64,000 nucleotides of DNA from NCBI GenBank assembly GCA_022821805.1, contig JAJECX010000018.1:1-64000 (forward strand). Reading direction: 5' to 3'. The position numbers and the translations under genes are program-made. The notes under the pieces were generated by a model. It was not told where the DNA came from and did not search any database. It saw only the letters and a program-made list of their open reading frames with translations. Shown in pieces: positions 25,524-34,536 of this stretch. This stretch comes from Anaerolineae bacterium. Its GTDB lineage: Bacteria; Chloroflexota; Anaerolineae; Aggregatilineales; Phototrophicaceae. Numbering within the stretch: position 1 is the stretch's first letter; every line of letters begins with the position of its first letter.

Positions 25524-26587
25524 TTTGCGTGACCTGCAGTAGCGCCGGGGCTGTGTCCACGCGCCCCTACCCGCAGCCCATTGCGCACGGCGATGATCTC
25601 CGCCAGGATGCAGACAGCGATCTCTTCCGGTGTGCTTGCGCCGATGTCAATGCCGATCGGGGTTCGGATCTGCGCGATCAGCCCGTCGCTCAAACCGGCT
25701 TCTTTCAGCCGCGCAACCCGCTGCCGATGTGTCCGTCCGCTGCTCAGGACGCCGACATAGGGGATCTTGGCTGGCAGCGCCGTGATCAGCGCCTTGTCAT
25801 CAATCTTGGGATCATGTGTCAGAACGGCGAGGTAGGTGCTGCGGTCCAAGCCAAGCTGTGGCAATGCCCGGTCCGGGTAGGTATGGGTGATATTCGCCAC
25901 ATCGGGGAAGCGCTCTGCGGAAGCGAAAGCCGCGCGCGGATCGACGATCGACACGCGGAAACCGACCTGCGACGCCATCGCGCACAACGGAATCGCCACG
26001 TGCACCCCGCCGATGAGAATAAGATGCGGCCGCTCAACCTGCTGGTCGACCATGACGCGCGTCTCGCCAATCGTTGTGATGCCGCTCTTACTGCTTTCCG
26101 CGGCGACCGTTTTCATCGCCGACTGAAGGTCGTCCGCAATGTTGGGACTGTGATACAAGACATCGCCGGCGCCATCAAGCAAGATTTTCTCGCCGATATT
26201 CTCGCCCGCCATTACAGTAACGGTCGCGCCAAATCGGTCGCTTTTCGCCAGGTCAGCGAGCGCGTCCCACCACAGCTTGTCGAGCGGCTCGACGAATACC
26301 TCGATGCTGCCACCGCAGGTCAAGCCCACCTCCCAAGCCATATCGTCGGCCACGCCGAACTTAAGCAGGCGCGGCCTCCCATCGCGCAAACCAACAACCG
26401 CTTCCTCGACAACAGCGCCTTCGACGCAGCCGCCGCTCACTGAGCCGATCATCGCAGTGCCCGCAGTCACACCCATCTTCGAGCCTACGCCGCGCGGCGC
26501 CGATCCCCAGGTCTTGACCACCGTCGCCAGAGCCACCGACTGCTGTTCAGCCAGCCAGCGATTTATAGTATCCAAAATATCTAACAT
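25520..26587 (-). CDS. XdhC/CoxI family molybdenum hydroxylase maturation protein
   Basis: This 355-residue protein has the N-terminal XdhC_CoxI part (VALATVVKTWGSAPRGVGSK, GSVSGGCVEGAVVEEA, LTCGGSIEVFVEPL) and a C-terminal Rossmann-like XdhC domain with LILIGGVHVAIPLC and PYVGVLSSGRTHRQR. XdhC binds the molybdenum cofactor, promotes its sulfuration and inserts it into the hydroxylase. The last 16 residues (GARGHSPGATAGHAK) come from DNA with GTAGGGGCG and TGTGTCCACGCG, words shared with the local repeats. It lies 11 bases after the coxE-like gene and overlaps the next gene by ATGA. Confidence 0.85.
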   Translation of the reverse strand: MLDILDTINRWLAEQQSVALATVVKTWGSAPRGVGSKMGVTAGTAMIGSVSGGCVEGAVVEEAVVGLRDGRPRLLKFGVADDMAWEVGLTCGGSIEVFVEPLDKLWWDALADLAKSDRFGATVTVMAGENIGEKILLDGAGDVLYHSPNIADDLQSAMKTVAAESSKSGITTIGETRVMVDQQVERPHLILIGGVHVAIPLCAMASQVGFRVSIVDPRAAFASAERFPDVANITHTYPDRALPQLGLDRSTYLAVLTHDPKIDDKALITALPAKIPYVGVLSSGRTHRQRVARLKEAGLSDGLIAQIRTPIGIDIGASTPEEIAVCILAEIIAVRNGLRVGARGHSPGATAGHAK

Positions 26588-26598
26588 CCGTCCTCCCG

Positions 26599-27843
26599 CT
26601 ACGCCAAATAACGCTGCCGGTAGGCGTCGGCGCTGGGACGCGCGCTGAGGTTCTGCAGCGCCTTCACAATCACCTCCAAATTTGCCAGGTTGGTGATCGG
26701 CAGGAAGTCGTGCACATAGGGCAGCAGCGCCTGCGCCCCACGCGTCAAGGGTTCATACTCCGGCACATCCAATAATGGATTCAGCCAGATCAATCGTCGG
26801 CATGAGAGCTGCAAACGCGCCATCTCGCGATGCAGCAGCGGAATATCGCCGCGATCCCAGCCATCGGTGATCAAGATGACAACCGCGCCCCGCCCCAACA
26901 CGCGCCGCGACCAGGTCCAGTTGAAGCGATGCAGGCACTCGCCGGTCATCGTGCCGCCACCCCACTGCAACACCGTCCCTCCGATATCCTCCAGCGCGTC
27001 ATCGACATTCTTCTGCCGGATCTGTCGCGTAATCCGCGTGATGTCGGTGCTGTAAACAAAGGACTCAACTTGATAGAGCGAGCCGGCCAAAGTGTGCATG
27101 AAATGCAGCAGTACCCGCGTATATCGCTCCATGCTGCCGCTGATATCGCAAAGCAATACGACCGGACGCGGCTTTTCCTTGCGCCGATGCGTCGGCAGCT
27201 GCGTCACATCGCCGCGCTTGCGAATCATGTCCTTCATCAAGCGGCGCATATTGATCTGCCGCCCTACCCCCTTTTCGTAGCGGCGCGTTCGGCGCATGCC
27301 CAGCGAATCGGGCATTTTCGCGATCACGCGCTTCGCCATCTCCAACTCCGCAGCCGTCATCTCGGCGAAGTCTTTGTGCCGCAAGCGCTCTTGGCGGCTG
27401 TAGGTCGGCGCCAAGGCGATCATGCTCGAATCCAGTTCTTCCGCCTCCGCGCCATTTTCGCTCGGGCTTGAATCCAAGGGCGGCAGAAACTGCGTCTTCT
27501 TCTTGCGCCGCTCCTCACCCAGCGATTGCAGATTCAAAGTGGTGAAGCCCTCCGAGGGCCGCCGCCAGAAGATGTCAAAGGCTTCGTCGAAGTAAGCGAA
27601 TTCCTTGGGATGATTCACCAGATGCGCGCGCAGCGTGTAATAGAAGTCCTGCTTGCGGCCCAGTTGAATATGCGCCAGCGCCCGCCCGACGTCCATCATG
27701 CGATTGGGCGTCACGTTCATCCCCAGCGCGCGGCAGACGCGGCCGAAGAGGATGAGGTTATGCGTCAGCTTGCCGCCATGATAATCATAAGGCGCATCGG
27801 CCGGACCGAGAAATACGCCCTTGATCGGCCCGTTCTGTGACAT
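26599..27843 (-). CDS. VWA domain-containing CoxE-like protein
   Basis: This 414-residue protein has a von Willebrand factor A domain in its C-terminal half with the MIDAS motif DISGSM in VVLLCDISGSMERYTR, and VILITDGWDRGDIPLL further on. The N-terminal part is the CoxE-type helical region. CoxE works with the MoxR-type ATPase CoxD in maturing the metal site of CoxL-type enzymes. The ATG at 27843 follows the moxR stop by 2 bases. An upstream frame to 28011 is antisense-like extension within moxR and is rejected. Confidence 0.85.
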   Translation of the reverse strand: MSQNGPIKGVFLGPADAPYDYHGGKLTHNLILFGRVCRALGMNVTPNRMMDVGRALAHIQLGRKQDFYYTLRAHLVNHPKEFAYFDEAFDIFWRRPSEGFTTLNLQSLGEERRKKKTQFLPPLDSSPSENGAEAEELDSSMIALAPTYSRQERLRHKDFAEMTAAELEMAKRVIAKMPDSLGMRRTRRYEKGVGRQINMRRLMKDMIRKRGDVTQLPTHRRKEKPRPVVLLCDISGSMERYTRVLLHFMHTLAGSLYQVESFVYSTDITRITRQIRQKNVDDALEDIGGTVLQWGGGTMTGECLHRFNWTWSRRVLGRGAVVILITDGWDRGDIPLLHREMARLQLSCRRLIWLNPLLDVPEYEPLTRGAQALLPYVHDFLPITNLANLEVIVKALQNLSARPSADAYRQRYLA

Positions 27844-27845
27844 AA

Positions 27846-28772
27846 CTATGCCCGCTGCGCCTCTACGTTGGCGCGGTCGATCATATTCTGAATCGTCGTC
27901 GGATCCAGCATCTCGACATCGTCCTGGTACTTTAAGATCACACCCAAGGTATCCTGCACTGTCTCCAGCGACAGCTCGTTCTGGTCGAGAGCGATCAAGG
28001 CAGCCGTCCAATCCAGCGTTTCAGCGATGCCGGGCCGCTTGAACAGCTCCATCGCGCGCATATCCTGAATGAACGCGGTGATCTGCCGCGCCAGCATCGG
28101 CGGCACATCTGGCGCCTTGCGCTCGACAATATTTAACTCTTTGTGGAAATGAGGGTAATCAATCCAATAATATAAGCAGCGCCGCTTGAGCGCATCGTGT
28201 ATTTCCCTTGTGCGATTCGATGTTACCACCACGACCGGCGGCACGGTCGCTGTAATCGTTCCCAATTCCGGAATTGAAACCTGAAAGTCGGAAAGCAGTT
28301 CCAGCAGGAAGGCTTCGAATTCCTCGTCAGAGCGGTCCAACTCGTCAATTAGCAGCACCGGCGCCGTTCCATCGCGGCTCTGTTCAATCGCTTGCAGCAA
28401 GGGACGTTTGAGCAGGAAGCGCTCGGAGAACAGCTCGTCCTCCATCGCCTCGCGCGCCAAGCCTTCGGTGTCGGGGCTGTGTCGACGCTCCGTCTCCATC
28501 AGGCGCAGATGTAATATCTGCCCGGCGTAATTCCACTCGTAAACGGCTGTATTGACATCAAGCCCTTCGTAGCATTGCAGTCGGATCAAATCGGTAGCCA
28601 GCGCCGCCGATAGCACTTTGGCGATTTCCGTTTTGCCTACGCCGGCATCGCCCTCCAAGAACAAGGGCTTGCCCGTCTTCAGCGCCAGATAGATCGCCAC
28701 CGACAGTCCCCGCTCAGCGATGTAATCCTGCTCGTTCAGCGCCGCCTGCAATTCGTCAACTGAGTTGTACAT
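27846..28772 (-). CDS. MoxR-family AAA+ ATPase (CoxD-like)
   Basis: This ATPase of 308 residues has Walker A LEGDAGVGKTEIAKVL (about 35-50), Walker B VLLIDELDRSDEEFEAF, the sensor 1 stretch VVVTSNRTREIHDALKRRC, and LYYWIDYPHFHKE. With the VWA protein downstream it forms the MoxR/VWA pair that remodels or loads cofactor into the molybdenum hydroxylase. The ATG at 28772 (MYNSVDELQ) has AAGGTGT close upstream; a TTG at 28811 is less likely. Confidence 0.86.
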   Translation of the reverse strand: MYNSVDELQAALNEQDYIAERGLSVAIYLALKTGKPLFLEGDAGVGKTEIAKVLSAALATDLIRLQCYEGLDVNTAVYEWNYAGQILHLRLMETERRHSPDTEGLAREAMEDELFSERFLLKRPLLQAIEQSRDGTAPVLLIDELDRSDEEFEAFLLELLSDFQVSIPELGTITATVPPVVVVTSNRTREIHDALKRRCLYYWIDYPHFHKELNIVERKAPDVPPMLARQITAFIQDMRAMELFKRPGIAETLDWTAALIALDQNELSLETVQDTLGVILKYQDDVEMLDPTTIQNMIDRANVEAQRA

Positions 28773-28878
28773 TGACACCTTCGATTTCCCGTTCCGCCGC
28801 AATTCCGTCAATCGTAAGCCTCTATTCTATAGTATGGAGCGCCGGCTGCGCAGGGCGTATTGACACCCGTGGAAGCCT

Positions 28879-28904
28879 GTATGGGCGCGCCATTGGCTCG
28901 CCCG
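28879..28904 (+). repeat. Family A hairpin repeat (degenerate)
   Basis: GTATGGGCG with a partly mismatched stem GGGCGcGCC/GGCtCGCCC and an ATT loop. Confidence 0.6.
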
Positions 28905-28931
28905 CGTTTCGGCTATCAATCGACGAGCTGG

Positions 28932-29408
28932 CTAACCAATCCAATCCCGCCACATTTCCGTCCGTTCTCTTCCCATCGCCTTCAGATAGACGCTGACCTT
29001 GCCATAAAAAATCAGCAGCGCTTCCCGCAAGATATCCAGGCTGATGTGGACCGGTACCTCGTAACCATCGCGGTCCATCACCTTATTTGCGACATCGTCA
29101 TCGGTAACCGTCTCGAGAACCGCTTCCAATTCCTTGTCGAGCTGCTGATACCAGGCGGTGAGCTTGGCAACACTGCTTAAATAGGACTCATCCTCTGTTC
29201 GATAGCTGAAATCGATCTTGAAGGTCTGGAAAGATTGCACATACGCATACTGCGTTTCGCCCAGTTCGCGGCATAGCTCGCCCAAGGTGGGGTTCTCGCC
29301 GCCGGGCGCGAATGCGATATCGTCATCGGTCAAGCTCGCCATCAGCTCGTCGCGCAACGGCGTATACATGCGGTTCAAATCCCAAAACTGCTTGATATCT
29401 GCGTTCAT
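28932..29408 (-). CDS. DinB-family protein
   Basis: This protein of 158 residues looks like a DinB/YfiT four-helix bundle: LNRMYTPLRDELMASLTDDD, then TLGELCRELGETQYAYVQSF, then a histidine in VPVHISLDILREALLIF that could be one metal ligand. Family members are metal-dependent transferases or of unknown role. ATG 29408 is preceded directly by an in-frame GTG, and either may be used. It lies within the molybdenum hydroxylase cluster, but no link is known. Confidence 0.7.
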   Translation of the reverse strand: MNADIKQFWDLNRMYTPLRDELMASLTDDDIAFAPGGENPTLGELCRELGETQYAYVQSFQTFKIDFSYRTEDESYLSSVAKLTAWYQQLDKELEAVLETVTDDDVANKVMDRDGYEVPVHISLDILREALLIFYGKVSVYLKAMGRERTEMWRDWIG

Positions 29409-29497
29409 CACACATCCAATCTTCGCTTACACTTCGCAAGATTCTTAGCGGTGTACCCTGGCAAAACGAAAAGAGACGACCATTCAAAGCGCCAAAT

Positions 29498-29523
29498 GTA
29501 CGGGCGACCCGCTGGGTCGCCCT
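29498..29523 (+). repeat. Family A hairpin repeat
   Basis: GTACGGGCGACCC/GGGTCGCCCT with a GCT loop, in the 176-base gap between coxM and the dinB-like gene. Confidence 0.75.
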
Positions 29524-29584
29524 ATTTGCTGCGCATATTCAATTGAATCGCCACGCAATTGCCGGTGGCTTACCGCTGGTACCT

Positions 29585-30430
29585 TTATCCTTGCGCGGCA
29601 GCGATTGCCCGCTTCAGGAAGACACCAGCCATTTGCTGACGGTAGCTCTCCGGATAGGCGATGTCGCCAATTAGATCCTCGGCAATATCAGCTTTGACCG
29701 CTTCGGCCGCCGCATTCAGCGCCGCTTCATCCAGTGTCGTACCGGCCAGCGCCGCCTCCGCGTCGGCGCATTTCACCGCCTTGACCGTCGCGCCGCCCAC
29801 AGCGACATCCGCCTGCGCGCAAGTGTCGCCATCCATCTTCAGGCAGACGGCGACTCCCACGATGGCGTAGCGGGATGCGGGATGCGGAAACTTCACATAG
29901 GCGCATTGGCAGTCGCTGCAGTTGGGCAGGCTGACGCTCGTGATCAGCTCGCCATCATCCAGCGCCGTTTCGAATAGATCAATGAAGAAATCCTCCGCGC
30001 CAACCGAACGCTTTCCGTCCGCGCCCTGAATATTGATCGTGGCGCCGCAAGCAACCAATACCGTCGGCGGGTCGGAAGCGGGGTCGGCATGGGCGATATT
30101 GCCGCCCAGGGTGCCGAAGTTGCGCACGCCCTGGTCGCCCACCTGCCCGCAGGCGCTGGCTAAGGCGCTGCACATCGCTTGCACATCGGCTGATGACGCG
30201 ATCGCGTCATGGGTAGTCCCCGCGCCAATCGTCAATCCGCCGTTCGCCGAAATGCCCTGCAATTCCGGGATGCGTCCGATATCTATCAGTTGCTCGGGCG
30301 AATCCAGGCGCAACTTCATCGCCGGCAGCAGACTGTGCCCGCCTGCCAGGAATTTGCCGCCACCAGCCGCCGACGCCAGCGCTTCGTCTACCGATCCTGC
30401 CCGCACGTAGTCAAATTTGTTGGGCCACAT
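29585..30430 (-). CDS. FAD-binding subunit of a CO/xanthine dehydrogenase-type enzyme (CoxM-like)
   Basis: This 281-residue flavoprotein subunit has the two FAD signatures of the family, AGGHSLLPAMKL (about 29-40) and TLGGNIAHADPASDPP (about 108-123), followed by the CO_deh_flav C-terminal domain. It passes electrons from the iron-sulfur subunit to an acceptor. The ATG follows the coxL stop directly, and GGAGGAGGA at the end of coxL serves as its ribosome binding site. It is the third gene of coxS-coxL-coxM. Confidence 0.9.
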   Translation of the reverse strand: MWPNKFDYVRAGSVDEALASAAGGGKFLAGGHSLLPAMKLRLDSPEQLIDIGRIPELQGISANGGLTIGAGTTHDAIASSADVQAMCSALASACGQVGDQGVRNFGTLGGNIAHADPASDPPTVLVACGATINIQGADGKRSVGAEDFFIDLFETALDDGELITSVSLPNCSDCQCAYVKFPHPASRYAIVGVAVCLKMDGDTCAQADVAVGGATVKAVKCADAEAALAGTTLDEAALNAAAEAVKADIAEDLIGDIAYPESYRQQMAGVFLKRAIAAAQG

Positions 30431-30433
30431 ATG

Positions 30434-32791
30434 CTAGCTTCCTCCTCCATTTGCGTCCTGTATCGCCTGCCACACCTTTGCCGATGTTAGCGGCATATCG
30501 ATCTGTTCTACACCCAGCGGCGCCAGCGCATCCAGCACCGCGTTGTATACCGTCGGCGTACTGGCGATCGTGCCCGTCTCGCCAACGCCCTTGACGCCGA
30601 CCGGATGATGCGGCGATGGCGTAACCGTCTCGCCAAGCTCGAAATTGGGGAACATGTCCGCTTTCGGCATGCAGTAATCCATCATTGTGCCCGTCAGCAG
30701 CTGGCCGTTTTCGTCATATATCACGCCTTCGCAAAGCGCCTGCGCGATGCCCTGCACCACACCGCCGTGAATCTGCCCGGCGACGATCTCCGGATTGATC
30801 TGCGGACCACAATCATCAACCGCTATATACCGCTGCAACTCGATCTCACCGGTCTCGGAATCAACTTCAACGATCGCGATATGCGTGCCGAAGGGGAATA
30901 CGAAGTTGGGCGGGTCATAAAACTGCGATTCCTCGAAACCCGGATCCATGCCTTCGGGCATATTCCAAGCCAAATGCGCCATCAGGGCAACATCCTGAAT
31001 GCTCTGCGTTTGATCGGGCGAACCCTTGACCGAGAAGCTGCCATCAGCGTATTCAATGTCGTCTTCGCTCGCTTCCATCAGATGAGCCGCCAGCGTTTTC
31101 GCCTTCTCCTTCAACTTCTGCGACGCTTTCGCCAGGGCGGCGCCAGTCACCGGCGTGGTGCGGCTGCCATAGGTGCCCCAGCCCATCGGCGTTTCGGTTG
31201 TGTCACCGTGGATAACCTCGATGTCATCGACAGCGAATCCGAGCTCATCGGCGATGATCTGCGCCAGCGTCGTCTCCGAGCCTTGGCCATGCGGCGAAGC
31301 GCCGATCAGCGCTTGCACCTTGCCTGTCGGCGTCACGCGCACCGTGGCGCTCTCCCACAAGCCGCCCTGGAAACCGACCGCTCCGGCGACCTGGCTCGGA
31401 CCCAAGCCACACATTTCAGTATAAGCGGTGACGCCGATTCCCAGATAACGTCCTTGCGCCGCCGCCGATTTCTGCTGCCGGCGGAATTCGCCGTAGCCAG
31501 CCATGCCCAGCGCCTTCTCAAAAGCTACCGGATAATCGCCGCTGTCGTAAGTCAAGCCGGCCGCCACGTCATAGCCGTCCTCAAATGCGGGGATCAGGTT
31601 TTTGCGCCGCACTTCAGCCGGATCCATGCCAATCTTCTTGGCAACGTTGTCGATCATGCGCTCGAGCAAGAAAGTCGCTTCCGGTCGGCCCGCGCCTCGA
31701 TAGGCATCGGTCGGCGTCCCATTGGTCATCACTCCGATCGATTCGCAGTAGACGCTGTCAATCGTATAGGGACCGACATAAAGCAATCCATGCAGAATTG
31801 TGGGGATGCCCGGCGCCGCCGTCGACAGATAACCGCCCATGCCGGCGTAAACTGTTGCCCGCACACCGAGAATCTTGCCGTCGCTGCTGGCCGCCATGTC
31901 GACATGCTGCACGTGGTCGCGCCCGTGAATCGTGATCAGGTAATTCTCGGAGCGCGTCTCCGTCCATTTGACCGGAACGCCCAACTGCATCGCCGCCCAA
32001 CTGACCAGCGCCTCATCGGGATAACAGGGAATCTTGCTGCCGAAGCCGCCACCGACTTCGGGCGCGATCACCCGCACCTTGTTTTCGTTCAAGCCGGTCA
32101 CCGCGCTGATGATGAAGCGGTGGATATGCGGGTTCTGCGATGTGCACCAAAGCGTCAATTCCGCGGTCGCCGGGTTGTACTGCGCCATCGCCGAGCGCGG
32201 TTCCATCGCCGTAGGCAGCAGCCGCTGCTGCAAGATCCGCTCAGAGACGACGACATCAGCGGCCTCAAAGACCGCGTCGCTCGCCTCCTTGTCAAATGGC
32301 GCCCATTTGAAAGCGATATTGCCCTCGACATCATCGTGGATCAAAGGCGCGCCCTCTTGCGCCGCCTCTTCGGGATCAATCACCGCGGGCAATTCTTCGT
32401 ATTCAACGACCACCGCGTCAGCCGCGTCCTGCGCCTGATAACGGTCCCCAGCCAGCACGATGGCGACGCCATCGCCAACATAACGCGCCTTGCCCTTCGC
32501 CAAAGCGGGATGCTCCGGCGTTTTCAGGTCGCTGTCAGGGATGAGCCAGGCGGTTGGCAAGCCCGCGAGACCTTCTAAATCGTCGCCCGTGTACACGGCA
32601 ACAACCCCGTCCATCGCCTCAGCCGCCGAACTGTCGATGCTGACGATATTTGCATGGGCGTATGGACTGCGAACGACCGCCATATGCAAAACGCCAGGCA
32701 GCTTGATGTCATCGGTGTAGCGCGCTTCGCCGGTGATCAGGCGCGGATCTTCCCGCCGCTTGATGCCACTGCCAAATATGCGCGTACTCAT
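30434..32791 (-). CDS. Molybdopterin-binding catalytic subunit, form II CoxL-like
   Basis: This 785-residue subunit has the aldehyde oxidase/xanthine dehydrogenase a/b hammerhead (SGIKRREDPRLITGEARYTD onward) and the molybdopterin-binding domains (EVGGGFGSKIPCYPDEAL, GQGSETTLAQIIADELG, GVKGVGETGTIASTPTVYN). The active-site loop reads AYRGAGR, the form II pattern, and not AYxCSFR of proven CO dehydrogenases. Activity on CO is therefore doubtful; an aldehyde, purine or other heteroaromatic substrate is as likely. The Glu of GVGETG is the catalytic base of the family. GGAGGTGA lies just before the ATG. Confidence 0.9.
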   Translation of the reverse strand: MSTRIFGSGIKRREDPRLITGEARYTDDIKLPGVLHMAVVRSPYAHANIVSIDSSAAEAMDGVVAVYTGDDLEGLAGLPTAWLIPDSDLKTPEHPALAKGKARYVGDGVAIVLAGDRYQAQDAADAVVVEYEELPAVIDPEEAAQEGAPLIHDDVEGNIAFKWAPFDKEASDAVFEAADVVVSERILQQRLLPTAMEPRSAMAQYNPATAELTLWCTSQNPHIHRFIISAVTGLNENKVRVIAPEVGGGFGSKIPCYPDEALVSWAAMQLGVPVKWTETRSENYLITIHGRDHVQHVDMAASSDGKILGVRATVYAGMGGYLSTAAPGIPTILHGLLYVGPYTIDSVYCESIGVMTNGTPTDAYRGAGRPEATFLLERMIDNVAKKIGMDPAEVRRKNLIPAFEDGYDVAAGLTYDSGDYPVAFEKALGMAGYGEFRRQQKSAAAQGRYLGIGVTAYTEMCGLGPSQVAGAVGFQGGLWESATVRVTPTGKVQALIGASPHGQGSETTLAQIIADELGFAVDDIEVIHGDTTETPMGWGTYGSRTTPVTGAALAKASQKLKEKAKTLAAHLMEASEDDIEYADGSFSVKGSPDQTQSIQDVALMAHLAWNMPEGMDPGFEESQFYDPPNFVFPFGTHIAIVEVDSETGEIELQRYIAVDDCGPQINPEIVAGQIHGGVVQGIAQALCEGVIYDENGQLLTGTMMDYCMPKADMFPNFELGETVTPSPHHPVGVKGVGETGTIASTPTVYNAVLDALAPLGVEQIDMPLTSAKVWQAIQDANGGGS

Positions 32792-32801
32792 TCGTCACCT
32801 C

Positions 32802-33269
32802 CTAAGCGCCAGCGGCGGCGTCCGCCACCTGCTTGACCGCCTTGACGATATTGTGATAGCCGGTGCAGCGGCAGATGTTTCCTTCGAGGTAGTGGCGGAT
32901 CTCCCCTTCGGAGGCGCCGGGGTTGTCGCGCACAAAAGCGGCGCTCGCCATGATCATGCCCGGCGTGCAATAACCGCATTGCAAGCCATGATTCTCCCAG
33001 AAAGCGGTCTGCATCGGGTGATGCTCGCCGTTTTCCGCCAAGCCCTCAATGGTAGTGACCTCCGCGCCATCGGCTTGCACAGCGAGCAAGGTACAAGATT
33101 TCAGCACCTTGCCATCAAGCTGGACCGTGCAGGCGCCGCACTGGCTGGTATCACAGCCGATCTTGGTGCCGGTCAAGTCCAACTCTTCACGCAAAAAATG
33201 GACCAAGAGAGTGCGGGGGTCGACATCACGTTCATGCACGACCCCGTTTACCGTGATTGCTACTTGCAT
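32802..33269 (-). CDS. [2Fe-2S] iron-sulfur subunit (CoxS-like)
   Basis: This 155-residue small subunit has the plant-type [2Fe-2S] cysteines in [14 protein letters not shown] with a further Cys in KSCTLLAVQ, then the C-terminal helical cluster with [10 protein letters not shown] and [10 protein letters not shown]. It links the molybdenum site to the flavin subunit. The start at 33269 (MQVAITVNG) has GGAGGG 5 bases upstream; the ATG at 33281 overlaps that site. It is the first gene of the cluster. Confidence 0.92.
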   Translation of the reverse strand: MQVAITVNGVVHERDVDPRTLLVHFLREELDLTGTKIGCDTSQCGACTVQLDGKVLKSCTLLAVQADGAEVTTIEGLAENGEHHPMQTAFWENHGLQCGYCTPGMIMASAAFVRDNPGASEGEIRHYLEGNICRCTGYHNIVKAVKQVADAAAGA

Positions 33270-33322
33270 AAATCCCTCCATTTCGTGACCAATATTTTCG
33301 CGGCTTCTTTACTCATCGCGTC

Positions 33323-33351
33323 ATTATAACTTGCATGACGCAAACTTGAAA
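33323..33351 (-). promoter_or_regulatory. Promoter of the cox-like cluster with AACTTG direct repeats
   Basis: On the minus strand TTTCAA (33346-33351), 17 bases and TATAAT (33323-33328) lie 54 bases before coxS. The words AACTTGCA (33328 and 33350), AACTTGAA (33343), AACTTTCA (about 33393) and TAACTTGA (about 33414) recur in and upstream of it, and may bind a regulator. Nothing else is seen in the 226-base gap. Confidence 0.5.
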
Positions 33352-33495
33352 CTTGCACCGGGCAAAGCGAGAAATTGACCGGGGCAAGGCTAAACTTTCA
33401 CTCGACGAAATTGTAACTTGATTTCAGTCAATCCGCTACAAATTGCTCCTCAGGCGCTGCAGATGCGGCGCGGATGCCTTCGGCAGCCGGCCACT

Positions 33496-34518
33496 TCAAT
33501 GAACCGGGCGGCCCTGTCCAGCGCTGGCGCCTTCCAAGAATTCAGCCAAATGATGCTTCCACAAGCCCGCCAGCGTATGGGTGCCGTGCCCGCGCGTATG
33601 CTCATCAATGGGAAGCAGCGCGAATCGTCCGCGCTCCACTTGGCGAATCGCCGCTTCCACAATCCCCAGCTCCGGCGGATTCACCTGGTCATCAGCGGAA
33701 TTGATCGCCAGCAGCGGCGCCTTGATTCGCCGCAGGTCGGGCGCCGGGTTGTAGTCTTCCGATGCAGCGAAAGCATAAAGCATATCGTTGGCATCAAGCG
33801 CGCTGGCGTAGCCGCGGACCCGCTCCACGAGGAATGCGTCGGCAGCCGCCTTCGTCGGCGCTTCCTTGCGCCATTGCAGCGGACAGCTCGTCATCATGAT
33901 CAGCAGATGAACCGCATGGATCAAGCCCGGCGGCTGCTCGTCATATTCACCGCCGCGCCAAGCGGGATCACCGGTGATCGAATCCATAATCATCTTGCGG
34001 ATCATGCGGTTGCGCCCGGCGATCTCCGCCGGAAGGGACGCGAGCGGAACGAGAAAGTCCATGAAATCGGGATAGTGGATGCCCCAAAGCCAGGTATGCA
34101 TACCGCCCATTGATGTGCCCATCACCAAGCGAAGACGCTCGACGCCCAAGCCTTCGGTAAGCAAGCGATGCTGCGCGCGGATCATGTCGCGGTAGCCATA
34201 GCGCGGGAAATCCATCCGCAATCCGTCACTCGGCTTGCTCGACCCGCCGTGCCCAATGCCATCGGGCAAGATAATGTAATGCCGCTCGCTGTCCAACAGC
34301 TGCCCGGGCCGAAACAACTCCTCAGCGAAACTGGCCCGCAGAAACTGAGCGCCGCTGCCGGTGGTGCCGTGCAGGATCATAACGGCGTTGCAGACTGCGC
34401 CGGAGGAGTCGCGCCGCGGCTCGCCTAGCGTGCGGTAACGCAGTCGTAGCTCGGGCAGAACGTCGCCACTCCCAAATTCAAAGTCGCGAATCGTGAATTC
34501 GGCTTCTCGCACGTCCAA
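33496..34518 (-). CDS. MetX-like alpha/beta-fold acyltransferase or hydrolase
   Basis: This 340-residue protein resembles homoserine O-acetyltransferase-type hydrolases: LRYRTLGEPRRDSSGAVCNA, VMILHGTTGSGAQF, the nucleophile GTSMGGMHTW, the acid in NSADDQVNPPE and the histidine in HTRGHGTH. MetX enzymes use an Ala-Gly loop and Arg near the substrate that I cannot confirm. No methionine genes are near, so a plain esterase or amidase role is possible. It follows the phosphoesterase gene by 18 bases on the same strand. Confidence 0.75.
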   Translation of the reverse strand: MDVREAEFTIRDFEFGSGDVLPELRLRYRTLGEPRRDSSGAVCNAVMILHGTTGSGAQFLRASFAEELFRPGQLLDSERHYIILPDGIGHGGSSKPSDGLRMDFPRYGYRDMIRAQHRLLTEGLGVERLRLVMGTSMGGMHTWLWGIHYPDFMDFLVPLASLPAEIAGRNRMIRKMIMDSITGDPAWRGGEYDEQPPGLIHAVHLLIMMTSCPLQWRKEAPTKAAADAFLVERVRGYASALDANDMLYAFAASEDYNPAPDLRRIKAPLLAINSADDQVNPPELGIVEAAIRQVERGRFALLPIDEHTRGHGTHTLAGLWKHHLAEFLEGASAGQGRPVH

Positions 34519-34536
34519 GCCCGTCTCGCTCCTGCC

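Noticed and set aside
30605..32578. 657-residue open frame antisense to the CoxL-like gene
   Set aside because: The opposite strand encodes a complete, motif-rich CoxL; this frame is Arg/His-rich and lacks any domain.
30434..32791. Genuine aerobic CO dehydrogenase (form I)
   Set aside because: The active-site loop is AYRGAGR and not AYxCSFR.
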